Position numbers and translations under genes: made by a program | Source: Ailurus styani | Taxonomy: Eukaryota; Chordata; Mammalia; Carnivora; Ailuridae | DNA length: 64,000 nucleotides | Direction of reading: 5' to 3' | NCBI GenBank assembly: GCA_002007465.1 | Contig: LNAC01000109.1 | Coordinates: 3,372,386-3,436,385 of the forward strand | Notes under the pieces: model-generated | The model's database searches: none | Seen by the model: only the letters and a program-made list of their open reading frames with translations | Told to the model about the DNA's origin: nothing | Shown here: positions 31,625-43,479 of the stretch, piece after piece | How the letters are laid out: every line of letters starts with the position of its first letter | How positions within the stretch are numbered: the first letter of the stretch is position 1

Positions 31625-31827
31625 GGGGCGCCTGGGTGGCTCAGTCATTAAGCGTCTGNTAGTCATTGAGCGACTGCCTTCGGCTCAGGTCATGATCCCA
31701 GGGTCCTGGGATCGAGCCCCACGTCGGGCTCCCTGCTCGGCAGGAAGCCTGCTTCTCCCTCTCCCACTCCCCCTGCTTGTGTTTCCTCTCCCGCTGTGTC
31801 TTTCTCGGTCAAATAAATCTTTTTTTA
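31625..31827 (+). mobile_element. CAN-SINE with one-N junction and repeated head segment
   Basis: Head text AGTCATTAAGCGTCTG is followed by N at 31659 and then TAGTCATTGAGCGACTG, i.e. the segment appears twice. AAAAGGGGTGAATTT flanks the element. The internal repeat is probably an assembly artefact. Confidence 0.9.
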
Positions 31828-32589
31828 AAAAGGGGGTGAATTTAATTGCATGAAAATGATACTTTGATATGCTTGACATAATAAACAAAAGCCACCTTGC
31901 CAGGTTGCCTAGATGCTGACTTCCTATTGTCTGGATGGCTTTGGAGAGCACTACTAGTTTTGAGCTCACTTTGCCCACTGGAGACAGCTCATACCCTGTA
32001 AGTCTGCCCTGCTCTGCCCTGTCCAGTGGGGAGCTTAGGGGCCGGGGGGCAGTAATTAGGCTTTCCGAAGCCCAGAGGCCAATGTGGATGAAGCTCCCAC
32101 GCCTCTGTCTCTGGGTCCCAAGCACCTACAGAACAGGGTCCAGCAGCTCTGGCTGAACCAGGTCAGCACCCACAGGCTGGGGCGCCTTCTTACCCAGGCC
32201 GTGCTGAGCAATGGTAGGAGGAGCTCGGAGCTGCTGCTGGCACAACCCCATTCTCCAGACCTCCCAGTCTGACTTCCTATTCTTGAACTTGGCCCCCCAA
32301 ATTAGGGGGCATCACCCAGCAGGAGAAATGCATTGCCCTGATTAGGCTGGCCCATGAGCTCTCCACTCCTGACACGGTCTCCCCCCACTGTGCCCCATGC
32401 ACCCTCCCTAGGTGGCCGCCCACGAATATATGGACAACCCACATATCTTCTCCTGAGTCCCACACGCAAGAGCAGGTCACATTCAAAATCCCCCCAACTT
32501 CCAATGACAATTAGAGTCGCTCACCGTGGGTGGATACTTCCCCATATGCCAAGCTCTTTGTGATGGGGTCCTATGCACTATCTCATTTA

Positions 32590-33310
32590 ATTGTCACCAA
32601 AAAAACCTTCTGAGATAGACACTCTTTTTAAACTTCTAAATTGTGAAATGAGACATACCCACAGAAAAACAAAACACAGCTCAGCGAACGATCACAAAGC
32701 AGACACCCGTGTGACTCCATTCCCATCAAGACCTAGAACATGGACCTCAGACCACTCCTGATCCTCCAAATCACGACCCCACCCCTGCTCCCTGCCACCA
32801 TCCCGAGGTAACCCGTCTCCTGACTTGAATGGTAATCACTCTCTGCCACTTCTTGATATTTTTATATTTTCACCACCTAAACGCACATCTCTAAAACTCA
32901 TGTGGTTGTCCTGTTTCTGGAACTCTGCATACCAGGAATCAGTCCGAGGACAACTTCCTTCCACACTGCGCTCACCTGTTTTCTTACTTATGAGCATCAG
33001 TTGTCAACAAGGAGCTCTTCACTCGAATATAGTCAAATTCACCACCATTTCCTCTGTTTAGGGCTTTTTTGTGTCCTATTTTTAAAAATCTGTTCTTACC
33101 GCAAGGTTACGAAGAAACTCCCCTATGTTATCTATTAGCTTCCCATTTGGACCTGCCATTGACCTAAAACTGTTTTTTGGGGGGGGTTGATGTAAAGTCA
33201 AGAACTAATTTCATTTTTTCCACATACCAATATCTGGTTTCCCCAGAATCGCTGATTGAAAAAAAAATCGTCTTTCCTCACTGCTCTTGTGCCTCACTTC
33301 AAATCTGACT
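32590..33310 (-). mobile_element. L1 ORF2/3'-region fragment, antisense
   Basis: GAAATGAGACATACCCACAG, AAACTCATGTGGTTGTCCTG and CCACATACCAATATCTGGTT..CCCCAGAATCGCTGATTGAA are antisense L1 phrases. Diverged. Confidence 0.6.
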
Positions 33311-33399
33311 TTTATTCGGGGCCTTGCCCCCCACCCTTCACCCCTACCCTCACCTCCCAGGGCGTGACACAGCCCTTGGGCCCACGGTGTGCTCACGAA

Positions 33400-33712
33400 A
33401 ATCCAGAGCCGGACTCATGAGGAGAATAATATTACATGTGGAATCCTTGACCAACGGGGACAGGAACGGGTGGATAAATGCTTCTCTCCTCCACTCCCTG
33501 GGTGGAAAGTTCTGAACTGTGCTCTGTATGGCTTCTCAGAGGGTCCAAGTTGGCTTGAGCCCCGGAACATCCACAGCAGGGAGCAGCTCAAACCTTCTCT
33601 CTTGGATTGGGGTTTTTTTCTTCCCTGTTTCCATCTTCCTTGTCTATGTTCTGTCACCCTGGGATGGCTTCCCAAAATAAATGACTCACGCTTCTGAATG
33701 GAACCCAGGTGA
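33400..33712 (+). mobile_element. Probable ERVL/MaLR-type LTR and start of internal region
   Basis: AATAAATGACTCACGCTTCT near the end, a CA terminus at about 33718, then GTTGGTACTAGAAGTGACTC, which resembles the ERVL primer-binding site. The left boundary is uncertain. No coding capacity. Confidence 0.4.
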
Positions 33713-34714
33713 AGACAGTTGGTACTAGAAGTGACTCAAGAAAGCAGCACCTCGGGATGGGCTAATAGGATTGGATCAGGCACCGGACGGGCGCATTTGG
33801 GATCCCCATGGTAGGGGTCAGTGGGGTGGGGATCACCCCTGCAGGCACCTGCAACATGATCACTCCTGCCTTCTCCTGTGACAGCCGGAGCTGAGACTCA
33901 GGGAGAAGGTACTGTACTGGCTTAGATGCCCCCATGACCCTTGAAAGACCCAGGAGCAACAGAAAGTAAGAATTGTGCTGTTGCCTATTTTCTGTGAACC
34001 GCTTCAGAAGGGCTGAAAGAAGAAAACGCAGGTTCGGGTTAGCCAACCATGAACTCAAGACAGGCTACGAAAGTCAGAAGGCGACCGAAGTGGCCGGCAA
34101 CAGCAGGTAGACAAGATGGCTTGTCTAGGGCAGGTCGTCCAGCATCTGCCCTAAGCCACTCCAGGGATGGTGCCATTGGTCCAGAAGCAGGCTTCTACTC
34201 AGAACCGCACAGAGAACAGAAGTTCAGGTGCAATCAGAGCATGGTGACACGCAGATAGCCTGTCATGTCCTGGGAGGCCTCCCCTTCCTGGGGCTCTTAG
34301 TAGCAGCTGCATTTGCATGAGCTCTATTTGGAAGATTTCCACACCCTTTGCTGACTCATATGCAGCTCAGGTCAACTCACACTCACTGTATTTGCCACCC
34401 CTGTCTCTTGAAGCTGCTGCGGGGGGGGGGGGCACACGAGGCACCTGATAATGCCCCCTGCTGAATTTCCTTCTGGGGACACCGCTGTCTTACTGGCTGG
34501 CCCAGATAATCTTGGACCAGGGGGTGTGACTCATTGCTCTTTAGCTCCCTGGCAGCACCAGTGTGATCATACGGCCGGCACCCAGTCCTTACCAGCTGCC
34601 ATCCAGCTTCGCAAGGAAGAGAGGCCAGCAGTCACAAAGGCTGCAGCTGCTGTCCCCTCTCTCCCCTCCAGTAGCTGAAATTCTACGCTCACCACCTCCA
34701 ACCTGTCTCACAGC

Positions 34715-34900
34715 TACAAGCTTTGGAAGCATAGCAACTTTGGTTTCAACCCAGGCTCTGCCCTTTGCAGGTTATCTGACCCCCAGGGAGTCGCCAGTCT
34801 TTCTGAGCCTCAATCCCTGATCTTTAAAATGGGAATAATTACGCTATCCCATGGGATGGTCGTAAGGGTCAGTTAAGACCGAATGTGTTAATAGGACACA
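34715..34900 (+). mobile_element. MIR element
   Basis: TTTCAACCCAGGCTCTGCCC, CTTTAAAATGGGAATAATTA and GGTCGTAAGGGTCAGTTAAG match MIR. Confidence 0.7.
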
Positions 34901-35136
34901 AGCTGGCATTTGGCTAATGCAGGCTGGAATATATCTGCCACCCTTGGTCAAGGTCAAGCCTGCCACCTGGGCTCGGCGTCCTATTTCCCGGGACTCTCCA
35001 GAAGGCAGTTCTGTCCTTTTCAGTCTGTCCATCAGCACACAAACATGCTCCCTCTCCCCAGACTCAATGTCCCTCTGCAGATGCTCTCCTTCTCTTCCCC
35101 ACATCAATCTTGTGTCTTTTTAAAAAGTTGAATTAT

Positions 35137-35331
35137 GGGGGCACCTGGTGGAGGCTCACCCTCGGCTAAGCGTCTCTTGATTTCGGCTCAGGTCGTGATC
35201 TCAGTTGTGAGATCGAGCCCTGCATCAGGCTCTGTGCTCAGTGAGGAGTCTGCTTGAGATTCTCTCTCCCCCTCTCCTATTGCCCCTTCCCCTCTGTCCC
35301 TCCCCCACTCATGCTCTCTAAATAAATAATT
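35137..35331 (+). mobile_element. CAN-SINE with head rearrangement
   Basis: GGGGGCACCTGGTGGAGGCTC then CTCGGCTAAGCGTC. AAAAAGTTGAATTATG / AAAAAGTTTAATTGTG flank it. Confidence 0.9.
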
Positions 35332-35339
35332 TTTTAAAA

Positions 35340-35720
35340 AGTTTAATTGTGATATAAAAAAATAGTCCTAAGAAGAGAGAATACAAAGTGATTCCCACAT
35401 ACGCACATCTAGATTCAGCACCTGTCAACACTTTGATTTCTGCCCCCACCCCACCCCCGCCCCGCACCGAGTAGTGTAGAGCAAATTCCAGATACCATGG
35501 TTTTGGTTTTTTTTTTTTGTATCTGTAAATACTTCCGGATATATCCCTAACAAATAAGAACCTTTAAAAAAATCCATAATATCACTATCACACCTAATGA
35601 AATTAACAGTAATTCCTTTGTATCATTTAACGCCCAATGGTTTCATATTCCCGATTGTCTCAAAAATGTTTTAAACAGTTGGATGATTACATCTAGTTCC
35701 TACATCTTATCTATGTCAGT
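35340..35720 (-). mobile_element. Possible L1-derived fragment
   Basis: ACCTGTCAACACTTTGATTT, AGTAATTCCTTTGTATCATT and CCCGATTGTCTCAAAAATGT resemble a common antisense L1 3' repeat. Confidence 0.45.
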
Positions 35721-36015
35721 CCCCCTTCCTTCTTTCTTTCCCACTACAATTATTTGTTGGAGAAAGAGAGTATTTTTTTCTATAGGATTTCTCAGTTCTA
35801 GATATGGCTAAAGGCATTTTTTAAAGTACACTTCGACATGTTCATCTAGCCCCTTATTATTATAACCTATTTTATAAACTTGTAGTTAAATATAGAGACT
35901 TGATTGAATTCAGGTGCAATTTTTTTTTTTTTGGTTTGTTTCTTTGTTTGATTCATGAAAAGTTCTGTATGCTTTCCACCATGTCACCTCAGGATCCCTA
36001 TTGAGACTGATTGCC

Positions 36016-36213
36016 TTTTTTTTTTTTTAAGATCTTATTTATTTGACAGAGAGAAAGTGAGATCACAAGTAGGCAGAGAGTCAGGCAGAGGGAGAGGGGG
36101 AAGTGGGCTCCCTGCTGAGCAGAGAGCCTGATTTGGGGCTCAATCCCAGGACCCTGAGATCATGACCTGAGCCGAAGGCAGAAGCTTAACACCCTGAGCC
36201 ACCCAGGTGCCCC
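36016..36213 (-). mobile_element. CAN-SINE
   Basis: Reverse copy. GAGACTGATTGCCTT / GAGACTGGTTGTCTT is the decayed duplication. Confidence 0.93.
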
Positions 36214-37350
36214 AGAGACTGGTTGTCTTGCTTTTAGTCATGATAGGATTGATTGGGGGTTAGAAGTTGGCAGGCTAATCCATCCATGATAAAGTTCCAA
36301 AAACCTGACCTAATGGTTTTTACAGCCTGCAGTGGTTGTTCCTGGATTCATTATTTCACTGAGTGCTACAAGACATTGAATTTCTAATTTTATCATTCCT
36401 TATGCAGTTATTAGCTGGCATTTTTCTCTAAAGAGCTTTCCTCATTGCCCATCTGGTTGTGCTGTAGAGATAATGCTATCAAAGCTATAACTTGCATCTC
36501 TTTGGCCTACCTTTGGGTTTACCATACACCCCAAGAGTTACACCCCTCAACTGCCCGTGACTCTCTACTTCTCCGTATGTAGCATGACAGGTGCCAAGAA
36601 CCTCACTTGTGGCAGATTGGTAAGTACCCATGCAGGTTACATCCTTAGATCCTGAAGGATGTGGGCCAATGGCAATCATATGGATTGTGGAGTTGGCTGG
36701 CTTTTCTTCACTGACCTAGAAAACTTGAAGGAACAAAATAACAAGCTCAGGGCAGCCAATGGAATCCAGGACAGGGAGAGTACCTACAAGGTAATGTTTC
36801 AGGAGACTCTTATCTCCAGTATCTGGAGCCAAGTCAATGCTGAAAATCAGAGCCAGCAGGAGAAGATTAACAAAAGGGACCAGAGCCCAAATTGAAGAGT
36901 TATTGACAGAAAATTTCTAAAATTGATGAAAGATATGAATCCACATATTCAAGAAGCTCAATGAACCCTAGCAGGATAAATACAGAGAAAACCATCCCAA
37001 GCAGACCAGAGTCAAACTTCACTAGACTAAAGATCTAAAGAGAAAATTCTTAAACAGCCAGAGGAAGAAAGACACTTTAAATTCAGGGAACAATAAGAAT
37101 TATGGCTTACTTCTTAGAGAACAGAGGAAATGAGGAAACGGGATGATATCTTTAAAGTGCCCAAAGGACCCTGAAACAAGTAATACATTATATGTTAATT
37201 TTTAAAAAAGTGCCCAAAGAAGAAAATCCTGTTAACCTAGTGATCTATACCCAGTGAAGGAAAATAACCCCAAATGCTACCTGGGTTCTTCAGGAAGGAA
37301 AGAAGAAACATAGAATGGGTAAATAGGAAATAATTAAAAAGATACGGATA

Positions 37351-37540
37351 GGGCACCTGGGTGGCTCAGTGGGTTAAAGCCTCTGCCTTTGGCTCAGGTC
37401 ATGATCTCAGGGTCCTGGGATCGAGGCCCGCATTGGGCTCCCTGCTCAGTGGGGAGCCTGCTTCCTCCTCTCTCTCTGCCTGCCTCTCTGCCTACTTGTG
37501 ATTGCTCTCTCTGTCAAATAAATAAATAAAATATTAAAAA
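37351..37540 (+). mobile_element. CAN-SINE, young subtype
   Basis: Forward copy. AAAAAGATACGGATA / AAAAAGATACAGATA flank it. Confidence 0.94.
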
Positions 37541-37805
37541 AAAGATACAGATAATAGCACAACAGATCATGAAAAAATTAAATAGAATTACAAATGATCC
37601 AGCAACTCGACTTCTGGGTATACACCTAAAAAAATTGAAAGCAGGGACTTGGACAGATATTTGAACATCAATGTGCACAGCAGCTATTACTCACAGTAAC
37701 CCAAAGGTGGAAATGACCAAAAAGTCCACTGGCAGATGAATACATAAGCAAATGTGGTATATCCATACTCAGTGGAATATTATCCAGGCTTAAGAAGGAG
37801 GCAAT

Positions 37806-38040
37806 TTTTTTTAAAGATTTGATTTACTTATTTATTAGAGAGAGAGAGAGAGAGAGCATGTCTGCACATGAAAACAGGGAGGGAAGGGCAGAAGGGAAGG
37901 GAGGGAATTGCAAGCAGACCCATGCGCTAAGCACAGAGCCTGATTGGGGGGGGGGGACCTCAATCCCATGACCCCGGGATCATGACCCGAGCCAAAACCA
38001 AGAGCCAGATGTTTACCCAACCAAGCCACCCAGGCGCCCC
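37806..38040 (-). mobile_element. CAN-SINE, older
   Basis: Reverse copy with an (AG) run and a G-run. AAGAAGGAGGCAA / AAGAAGGAACAAA flank it. Confidence 0.9.
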
Positions 38041-39283
38041 AAGAAGGAACAAAATTCTGACATGTGCCTACCCCATGGGTAACCCTTAAAGACACTGTGC
38101 CAAGTGAAATAAGGCAGACAAAAAAGACAAGTGCTGCAGGATTCTCCTTGTATGAGGTCCCAAGGGTAGCCAAATTTTGAGAGACAGCAAGTAGAGTCAT
38201 CTCTCATGGGTTGGGGGAAGGCAATGGGGAGCTAGTGTTTAATGGGGACAGAGTTTCAATTTGTGAAGCTGAGCGAGTGTTGGAAGTTGCCCATACCTTC
38301 CGACAAAGGTGAACACAGAGCAGTGCTAACGCACCAGAAAGAGAAGTGAGCCTCCTATTTGCTTCTTTTCCTTGTGTCCTCTGGACCTGATTGAATCCTA
38401 TCGCAAATGTACCATTTCCAGCTTTCAACGATTGCTCTGTGTCCACCCAGCCTCATGAGCAGGGGAAGTTAAGGCCATCCAGCTCATGAGGGCCACTCAG
38501 GTTGTATAGACCATGATTCCCACGGAAAGCACTCAGTTTCTTCTGGTAACTAGTGCCCGAACCATACTCCACGAAGGAAGCACACTCACCCAAGACTTCA
38601 CATGCTAGAGACAAGGATCTCTGAGATGGGCAGTAGGGGTGGTTGGTGGAGTTCCAAGAATTTAGGCTCAGCCCAACCACAACGCAGAATCAAAATCATT
38701 GTGCAAAACAGAAAACAAAACTCCCATGCTTTGTGTGAGCAAAACACATTTGCTGAAACATTTAACATCATTTTCATATTTCGAAGAGGACGTCTAGTAG
38801 ATCTGAGAGCAGATATAGGGAATGATTTAAAAAAAGGAAAAAAAAAAAACTTAGCCAGTGGGTTATTGTTGCCTTGTCATGCATGGGCAGAAACGTGGGC
38901 AGGGGCTACTGGTCCCTTCTGCTTGCTCCTCAAAGGTTCTCTGGTCACTGTAAGTCACAAAACACCGTCCCAGTTCAGACCAATTTATGACGCAACCTCA
39001 GACTCACTGAGGGGTATCAAGCAGGGCTGATAGATTGGGCTGGTCAAGAAACAACGAGACCTTTTGAGATTTGGACAGTTTATCACTTACATAGACAGCA
39101 AAAGCAAGATACGCAAAGGTGTCAAAAACCTCTGTCCTTGTTCAACAGGATGACAACCAAAGGAAAAGACAGCAGTGCAACATGAGGGATCAGGTTGTCT
39201 CCCCCTCATTTTTTACCCATATGCCTGATAGGTCTTTTGTCCTTTGCTTTTAGGATTTTTCTCTTTATTACTGATTTGCCCAA

Positions 39284-39481
39284 TTTTTAAAATTTTGAGA
39301 TTTTATCTATCTGAGAGAGGGCAAGCGAGAGCGAGCATGAACAGGGGGAGGGACAGAGGGAGAGGGAGAAGCAGGCCCTCCACTGAGCAGGGAGGCTGAC
39401 GTGGGGCTCGATCCCAGGACCCTGGGATCATGACCTGAGCCAAAGGCAAACGCTTAGCCAACTGAGCCGCCCAGGCGCCCC
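39284..39481 (-). mobile_element. CAN-SINE
   Basis: Reverse copy. TGATTTGCCCAATTT / TGGTTTGCCCAATTT flank it. Confidence 0.92.
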
Positions 39482-39757
39482 TGGTTTGCCCAATTTGATG
39501 GCTCTGTGTCTTGATATAATTTTCTTCACATTTATTACACTTAGGATTACTGAGTTTCTTGGATCTGTAGGTTTAGTTTGTATCAGTTTGGAAAAATTTC
39601 AGCCATTATTTCTTCAATATTTTGGTCCCTTTCTCTCTCTCCTCTCCCCTCCTTTGGGGAATCCCAATTTCGTGTATATTTAGCTGCTTGAAGTTTTCCT
39701 ACAGTTCACTGATGCTCTGTTCATTTTAAAAATAGCTTATCTTAGTTAATTTTATTT

Positions 39758-39955
39758 TAAATTGTGAACATTTTATTTATTTATTTATTTAGAGGGCAAG
39801 CGGTGGGGGGAGGGGGAGAGGGAGAGAATGAACCTCAAGCAGACTCTGGATTGAGCACAGAGGCTGACACGGGCCTGGATCGCATGACCCTGAGATCATG
39901 ACCTTAGCTGAAAGCAAGAGTCAGATGTTTAACCATCTGAGACACCGAGGTGCCC
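39758..39955 (-). mobile_element. CAN-SINE
   Basis: Reverse copy ending CTGAGACACCGAGGTGCCC, adjacent to a short SINE. Confidence 0.88.
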
Positions 39956-40063
39956 TTAATTTTTGTTTCTCAAGTATAGGCTCCATGTCCAGTGTGGGGC
40001 TTGAACTCACAACCCTGAGATCAAGAGTCACATGTTCTACCAACTGAGCCAGTCAGGTGCCCC
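39956..40063 (-). mobile_element. Short tRNA-type CAN-SINE
   Basis: Reverse copy: GGGGCTTGAACTCACAACCC to GAGCCAGTCAGGTGCCCC. Confidence 0.88.
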
Positions 40064-40077
40064 TTTTTATTTATTTT

Positions 40078-40204
40078 TTATTGTATATACATATATATTA
40101 TATGTAATAAAACATCCAGGTATATATATTTATATGTAAACACTATTGTATATACAAGTAGTATCTATTATATAATATAATGTACATAAATATATATATA
40201 TATA
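40078..40204. repeat. AT-rich low-complexity tract with (TA)n
   Basis: About 127 bp almost entirely A/T with several TATATA runs. Confidence 0.85.
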
Positions 40205-40294
40205 ATTTGCCATTTTAACTTTTTCCACTGTACAATTCAGTGGCATGAATTACATTCAGGATGTTGTACAACTGTCACCACACTCTTCCCAAAC

Positions 40295-40499
40295 TTTTTT
40301 TTATTTTTTTAAAGATTTTATCTACTATTTGACAGAGAGAGACACAGGGAGAAAGGGAACACCAGCAGGGGGAGTGGGGGAGGGAGAAGCAGGCTCCCCA
40401 CTGAACAGGGAGGCCAATGTGGGGCTGAATCCCAGGACCCTGAGATCATGACCCAAGCCAAAGGCAGAGGCTTTAACCCACTGAGCCACCCAGGTGCCC
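40295..40499 (-). mobile_element. CAN-SINE
   Basis: Reverse copy. CCCAAACTTTTT recurs at about 40289, 40503 and 40697, marking two successive insertions at one site. Confidence 0.92.
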
Positions 40500-40509
40500 T
40501 CCCCCAAAC

Positions 40510-40693
40510 TTTTTAAAAAAAAGATGTTTATTTGGGGGGGGGGCGTGCAAAAGCAGGGGGAGTGGCAGAGGGAGAGGGAGAAGCAGGCTCTTTGCTGAGG
40601 AGGGAGCCCGATGCGGGGATCCATCCCAGGACCCTGGGAGCATGACCTGAGCCGAAGGCAGACTCTCAACGGACTGATCCACCCAGATGCCCC
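40510..40693 (-). mobile_element. CAN-SINE
   Basis: Reverse copy with a G-run in the tail side, ending ACCCAGATGCCCC. CTTCCCAAACTTTTT flanks the pair. Confidence 0.9.
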
Positions 40694-41363
40694 ATCTTCC
40701 CAAACTTTTTTGTCAGCCCAAACAGAAATCTAAACTTTGAGCAGTAATCCCTATGCCCTCCTCCACTCAGCCCCTGGTGAAGTCTAATCTACTTGTCTCT
40801 ATGTAATTTGCCTCTTCTAGATATTTCAAATGAGTGTAATCATACAATATTTGTCCTCTTGTGTCTGGTCTGTTAATTTTTTGGATAGTTTCTATCACTC
40901 TGCCTCCAAGTTCACTAGCCTCTTCTGCAATGCCCAGTCTGCTATTAATCAGGTCTTGGGTGTTGTTCTTCTTAGTCCTTACAGTTTTTATCTCTAGAAG
41001 GTTGATCTGGACACTCTGTTCTACATTCCACATTTCTACTTAACAAATTCACTATTTCGTATAGCTTTTGGAACATGTAGAATCTTGTTATAAGAACTAT
41101 TTTAATGTCCTTGTCTCCTAAGCTACCATCGGTGCCATTTCTGGGTCACTTTTGGCTGATTTCCTTCCTTGTTATGGGTTATATTTTCTTTTTTCTTCAC
41201 ATGCCTGGTAATTTTTACCTGGATGCCAGACCTTAGGAGTTTTACCTTGTTGGATGCTGGCTATTTTTTATATTCTTCTAAATATCCTTGAGTTTGGTTC
41301 TAGGACACAGTTCAGTTACTTGGAGACAGTTTATTTCTTTCAGGTCTTGCTTTGATTAATTTA

Positions 41364-41476
41364 TTTTTTAAAAAGATATTATTTTTAAGCAATCTGTATG
41401 CCCAAAGTGGGGCTCAAACCCATGACCCCAAGACTGAGAGTTGCATGCTCCACTGACTGAGCCAGCCAGGTGCCCC
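41364..41476 (-). mobile_element. Short tRNA-type CAN-SINE
   Basis: Reverse copy ending AGCCAGCCAGGTGCCCC. CAGGTCTTGCTTT / CGGGTCTTGCTTT flank it. Confidence 0.9.
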
Positions 41477-42159
41477 TCGGGTCTTGCTTTTAAACTCGAA
41501 CTGGAAGCAATGCTGTTTTTTCCAGGGTTAATTCTCTCCTTGTGCAAGACCCTTCCTTGTGTTCCATGTTCTCTGGATTTGGAAGTTTTCCACTCTGGCT
41601 GTTGGAATCACGACCTACTGACTTGTGTGAGCACGGGTCACTGTTCCCGCTAATCCTTCCAGGTGGTTCTCTTCTTGGCCTCTGGTAGTTTCTTCACATC
41701 AGATGCTGAATGTGCATTCGGTATTCTCAACGGAGTACTCAGGAAGGGTTCTCCACAATTCTCTCACTGTGTAGCTCACTCTGCTACTTGCCCTACAGAC
41801 TTGAGCTGGTCTCGGTTCCCAGATTTCTGCCTCTGTGCACTCAGCTTGGAGAGACTTCTGGGTTCTTCCTGGCTTCCCTGTCCCTGTGCCTCAGCCTGGG
41901 AACTTTTTCCAGGAGCCTGGGACCATTGCGGGGCTCAGCTCATTGGTTTTCCATCTTCCAGACATTACTGTTCACTGCCCAACATCCAATGTTTTGAGTG
42001 GTATTGTCTGAGGATGGAGAGTATATTTGGTCCATGCTACCCCATCTTGACTGAGGCAGAAGTCTAGAACCTTAGCTTTGCCCTTCCATTTATCACCATT
42101 TCATTATAAACTTTAGAAGAACTAATGCAATCTAATATGTGGGTTGAATACACATGGGT

Positions 42160-42184
42160 GTGTGTGTGTGTGTGTGTGTGTGTG
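42160..42184. repeat. (TG)n microsatellite
   Basis: About 12 TG units. Confidence 0.92.
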
Positions 42185-42427
42185 GTTTAGCCTAAATACT
42201 CTGGAACAAGGTTTACAGCATTTAAGTCTATAGGTTTGTTATTTGAAAAGAAAAAGGAGTCTAGTCTTCCAATGACACTGGGATGTTGGAAGGCATAAGG
42301 CATCTATTTAGATACCCAAGTAATAAAGTATGATGTACTTGCTTTAGTAATAAGGTAATAAAATCAAGAATGATGATTAAGGACAAAGTGTGAATTTTTT
42401 GGAGGTATGTTTAAATCATTCTTTATT

Positions 42428-42616
42428 TCTGCCCCCCCTTTCTCTAGAGAGAGACAGCGTATGAGCAGGGGAGGGGAGAGGCAGACCAAGAGAATCTTAA
42501 GCAGGCTCCACGCCCAGCACCGAACCTGACTCGAGCCTTGATCTCACAACCCTGAGATCATGACCTGAGCCAAAACCAAGAGTCAGACGCCTAACTGATG
42601 AACCACCCAGGCGCCC
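42428..42616 (-). mobile_element. CAN-SINE, older
   Basis: Reverse diverged copy ending TGAACCACCCAGGCGCC. Confidence 0.88.
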
Positions 42617-42834
42617 TCTCATCCTTTTTCTTTTTTATTTCCATTTTGATGTTTACTTTTTTTTTTATCATAGGCACTTTGAGTCTTTATATGTAATGTT
42701 TTCATGCCAATAGTTAAATGCAGATACAAATTTACAAAAGTTTAAACAGTCAGGAAATTCAATTGCTCTAATGTTGAGTAAAATTAATAGTAAGTACAAG
42801 AGAAATATGTCAAATACAACACTGAGAAAACTAT

Positions 42835-42990
42835 CTCAAGGCTGGGGCAAGGGGAGAATGGGGAGTTGCTGTTTACTGGGGTATAGAGTTTGAGTTTGGG
42901 GGGATAGACAAGTTCACTGAACTGTGTCCTCAAAAAGGGTTAAAATGGTAAATTTTATGTTATACCTATCTCACCAAAATAAAACACACT
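42835..42990 (+). mobile_element. L1M 3' end fragment
   Basis: GAATGGGGAGTTGCTGTTTA and AAAATGGTAAATTTTATGTT are the terminal L1M phrases, with an A-rich end. Confidence 0.8.
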
Positions 42991-43281
42991 GTATCGAGAA
43001 AGTTTACTTGAAACAACTTACATAAGTCCATGAAATGTTTATACGGTCATCTGAGTTCCTAGAGAAGATTTATTAAAAGGTTCTACCAGCACACTTGGAT
43101 CATTATACATTTTAGTTGCCAATCCATCATCATATTTTATTTATAAACTCGCTAATATCAATTTCTTTGGTGGTATACTTTAGAGTTTAATAAGACATAG
43201 CAGAGAAAAATGAAAATTACAGCCATGGACACGGTGGCAAATTCTAACTTCCAATGATGGTATGAGAATATCTTCCATCTT

Positions 43282-43385
43282 GGGGCGCCTGGCTGGCTCA
43301 GTCAGTAGAGTGCAAGACTCTTGATCTTGGAGCTGTGGGTTTGAGCCCCATGGTGGGTGTAAAGATTGCTTAAAAATAAAATCTT
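43282..43385 (+). mobile_element. Short tRNA-type CAN-SINE (host of nested SINE)
   Basis: Forward GGGGCGCCTGGCTGGCTCAG to GTAAAGATTGCTTAAAAATA. ATATCTTCCATCT / ATACCTTCTATCT flank the pair. Confidence 0.9.
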
Positions 43386-43479
43386 GGGGCACCTGGGTGG
43401 CTCAGTCAGTTGAGTGTCTGAATCTTGGTTTCAGCACTCTCTCTCTCTAAAATAAATAAATAAATCTTTTTAAAAACCT
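43386..43479 (+). mobile_element. Internally deleted CAN-SINE nested in preceding tail
   Basis: Head GGGGCACCTGGGTGGCTCAG joins directly to CACTCTCTCTCTCT, so the middle is missing. AAAATAAAATCTT duplicates around it. Confidence 0.88.

Larger units (their letters stand above)
30840..31870 (+). mobile_element. L1M 3' end, split by two SINEs
   Basis: GTCAGTTTCCTATAAAGATA, CAACCCAGCAATCTCACTCC, CCCAAACTGGAAACAACCCA and AACCACATGGATGAATTTC are L1 3'-end phrases. Split by SINEs at 30906 and 31625. Confidence 0.75.
36890..38290 (+). mobile_element. Internally deleted L1M, split by two SINEs
   Basis: 36900-37330 matches L1 5'-region text (TCAAGAAGCTCAATGAACCC, CAGCCAGAGGAAGAAAGACA). 37545-38290 matches the L1 3' end (GATCCAGCAACTCGACTTCT, AGTGAAATAAGGCAGAC). 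The ORF2 body is missing. Confidence 0.7.
40205..40860 (-). mobile_element. L1 3'-region fragment, antisense, split by two SINEs
   Basis: CACTGTACAATTCAGTGGCA, CAGGATGTTGTACAACTGTC and TCTAATCTACTTGTCTCTAT match the antisense L1M 3' end. SINEs at 40295 and 40510 interrupt it. Confidence 0.6.
39200..42070 (-). mobile_element. L1/HAL1-type 5'-region element, antisense, split by SINEs
   Basis: Blocks at 39200-39755, 40860-41360 and 41477-42070 read as one antisense old L1 (CTTGGATCTGTAGGTTTAGT, TTCAGCCATTATTTCTTCAA, GGATGCCAGACCTTAGGAG, CAGGTCTTGCTTT), ending near the element's 5' end at CTTGACTGAGGCAGAAGTC. Six SINEs and another L1 piece interrupt it. Confidence 0.6.

Noticed and set aside
36659..36895. 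78-residue plus-strand ORF with a coiled-coil look
   Set aside because: Adjacent to degraded L1 5'-region text and without start context; most likely retroelement-derived.
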